Source: Nitrospirales bacterium
GTDB lineage: Bacteria > Nitrospirota > Nitrospiria > Nitrospirales > UBA8639
NCBI GenBank assembly: GCA_021603905.1
Contig: BQIU01000012.1
Location: forward strand, 1 to 64,000
DNA length: 64,000 nucleotides
Reading direction: 5' to 3'
Of the stretch, positions 63,252-64,000 are shown piece by piece (the stretch's first letter is position 1; every line of letters starts with the position of its first letter). A program made the translations under genes and the position numbers. The notes below the pieces were generated by a model, which saw only the letters and a program-made list of their open reading frames with translations, made no database searches and had not been told where the DNA came from.

Positions 63252-64000
63252 TGTGAACTTGCCCTTCTTTGTTCACCTTCCAGCTTTGAATGGCATTGTT
63301 GTGATAATAAGAGTTGAATCCACGAACAGCAATGAGATCGGTGAGCGTGGGTTGAACATAGCCCGTTTCATCCTCACAACGGCTTTGAAGAATCGCTTCT
63401 TGTCCGCTCCAGTGCCAAGCCAATCGAAATCGGGTGTGGCACATTGGGAGAACGGGTTGCTGCAATTCAGCCGCTTGCCACGATGTTCCACCATCCGTAC
63501 TGACGTCGACATGTGTAATCCGTCCACGCCCAGTCCAGGCCAACCCTCGAACCTCGATGAACCCAGGTTGCTCCAATTGTTGTCCGCCAGATGGTGAGGT
63601 GATAACCGACTTGGCATCCATTTCAAAAGTAAACTGGCGAGCCGTTCCATCAGGCATCAGGTCGGTATATTTTGATGTTTCTTCGCGAGTCATCGCCGGA
63701 TTGGCCATCAGCTTGAGACGACGCAGCCATTTTACACAGGCATTGCCTTCCCAGCCGGGAATAAGCAGTCGTAAAGGATAACCTTGCTCAGGTCTCAAGG
63801 GTTCGCCATTTTGCGCATAGCAAAGCAAGGTGTCTTTGGGAACCATTGCCAGAGGTATGCTGCGGGTTAGGGCGGCGGCATCACTGCCTTCGGCCAGGAC
63901 CCAGGAAGCTTCCGGTTGTATGCCGGCTTCTTGAAGCACCGTTGATAAGGCGACGCCGGTCCACTCACTGGTGCTGGTCAGGCCGTGAGTTTCTTGTACG
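63238..64000 (-). CDS. soxC: SoxC-like molybdopterin sulfite dehydrogenase (5' end outside window)
   Basis: The frame is open to the right edge; visible residues begin VQETHGLTSTSEWTGVALSTVLQEAG. The remaining part has the dimerization domain of sulfite oxidases: LIPGWEGNACVKWLRRLKL, EVRGLAWTGRGRITHVDVSTDGG and FRLAWHWSGQEAILQSRCEDETGYVQP. The molybdenum-binding domain is mostly outside. The gene is directly followed by the cytochrome subunit. Confidence 0.85.
   Translation of the reverse strand, partial: VQETHGLTSTSEWTGVALSTVLQEAGIQPEASWVLAEGSDAAALTRSIPLAMVPKDTLLCYAQNGEPLRPEQGYPLRLLIPGWEGNACVKWLRRLKLMANPAMTREETSKYTDLMPDGTARQFTFEMDAKSVITSPSGGQQLEQPGFIEVRGLAWTGRGRITHVDVSTDGGTSWQAAELQQPVLPMCHTRFRLAWHWSGQEAILQSRCEDETGYVQPTLTDLIAVRGFNSYYHNNAIQSWKVNKEGQVHNVQI

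Overview
The window looks like a chromosome segment of a Nitrospira-like bacterium (phylum Nitrospirota). This rests on overall gene style: an ATP synthase epsilon gene, a sulfite dehydrogenase SoxC/SoxD-type pair, orphan conserved proteins of the kind common in Nitrospira, and dispersed intergenic repeats. No single marker gene proves it, so the assignment is an inference. Into this backbone a roughly 37 kb mobile element has been inserted. Many of its genes look alphaproteobacterial in type, and it is a mosaic in composition.

Backbone, left (1-11.4 kb): the end of atpC; an asparagine synthetase-like amidotransferase; then a co-directional set of a Mur-ligase-like enzyme lacking the substrate-binding N domain, a FemAB/GNAT-type transferase and an ATP-grasp ligase, which may together build or decorate a surface polymer. 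RluD-type pseudouridine synthase, two unknown conserved proteins and a Yip1 membrane protein follow, then a tRNA-Arg(TCG).

Mobile element (11,357-48,678): it sits in the 3' part of tRNA-Arg, with 46-bp identical direct repeats at both ends (attL inside the tRNA, attR at 48.63 kb). It carries a large serine recombinase that reads into the tRNA, an unknown PLD-like protein, an unknown HTH/repeat-protein pair, a TraG/VirD4-like coupling-protein operon, and a 2165-residue STAND NTPase with an N-terminal Cap4/DUF4297-like nuclease (Avs-type antiphage candidate). It also carries small accessory ORFs, an orphan DNA methyltransferase, an ArsR-controlled operon of SRPBCC/VOC/DUF1428/DHFR-like proteins lying between two copies of the methyltransferase region, a secreted DUF2927 protein plus a giant RTX protein, a MobA-like relaxase with a MobC-like partner, toxin-antitoxin modules, a PIN protein and a pentapeptide-repeat membrane protein. 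There is a relaxase and a coupling protein but no type IV secretion channel, so it is best read as an integrative mobilizable element. Joining the two ends predicts that the recombinase gene spans attP and changes its last codons between the excised and integrated states.

Backbone, right (48.7-64 kb): immediately after attR lies a decayed 3' end of a related recombinase, a sign of an older integration at the same tRNA, followed by a toxin-antitoxin-rich decay zone (two ParDE modules, one with a frameshifted toxin, an HTH protein and a broken slipin gene). Beyond it are a Uma2 protein, an IPT/TIG membrane protein, two closely similar heme-oxygenase-fold proteins (PqqC/CADD-like) in a duplicated module, a DUF2278 protein, RlpA, a family-39 glycosyltransferase, a TPR pseudogene and the SoxD/SoxC-like pair running off the right edge.
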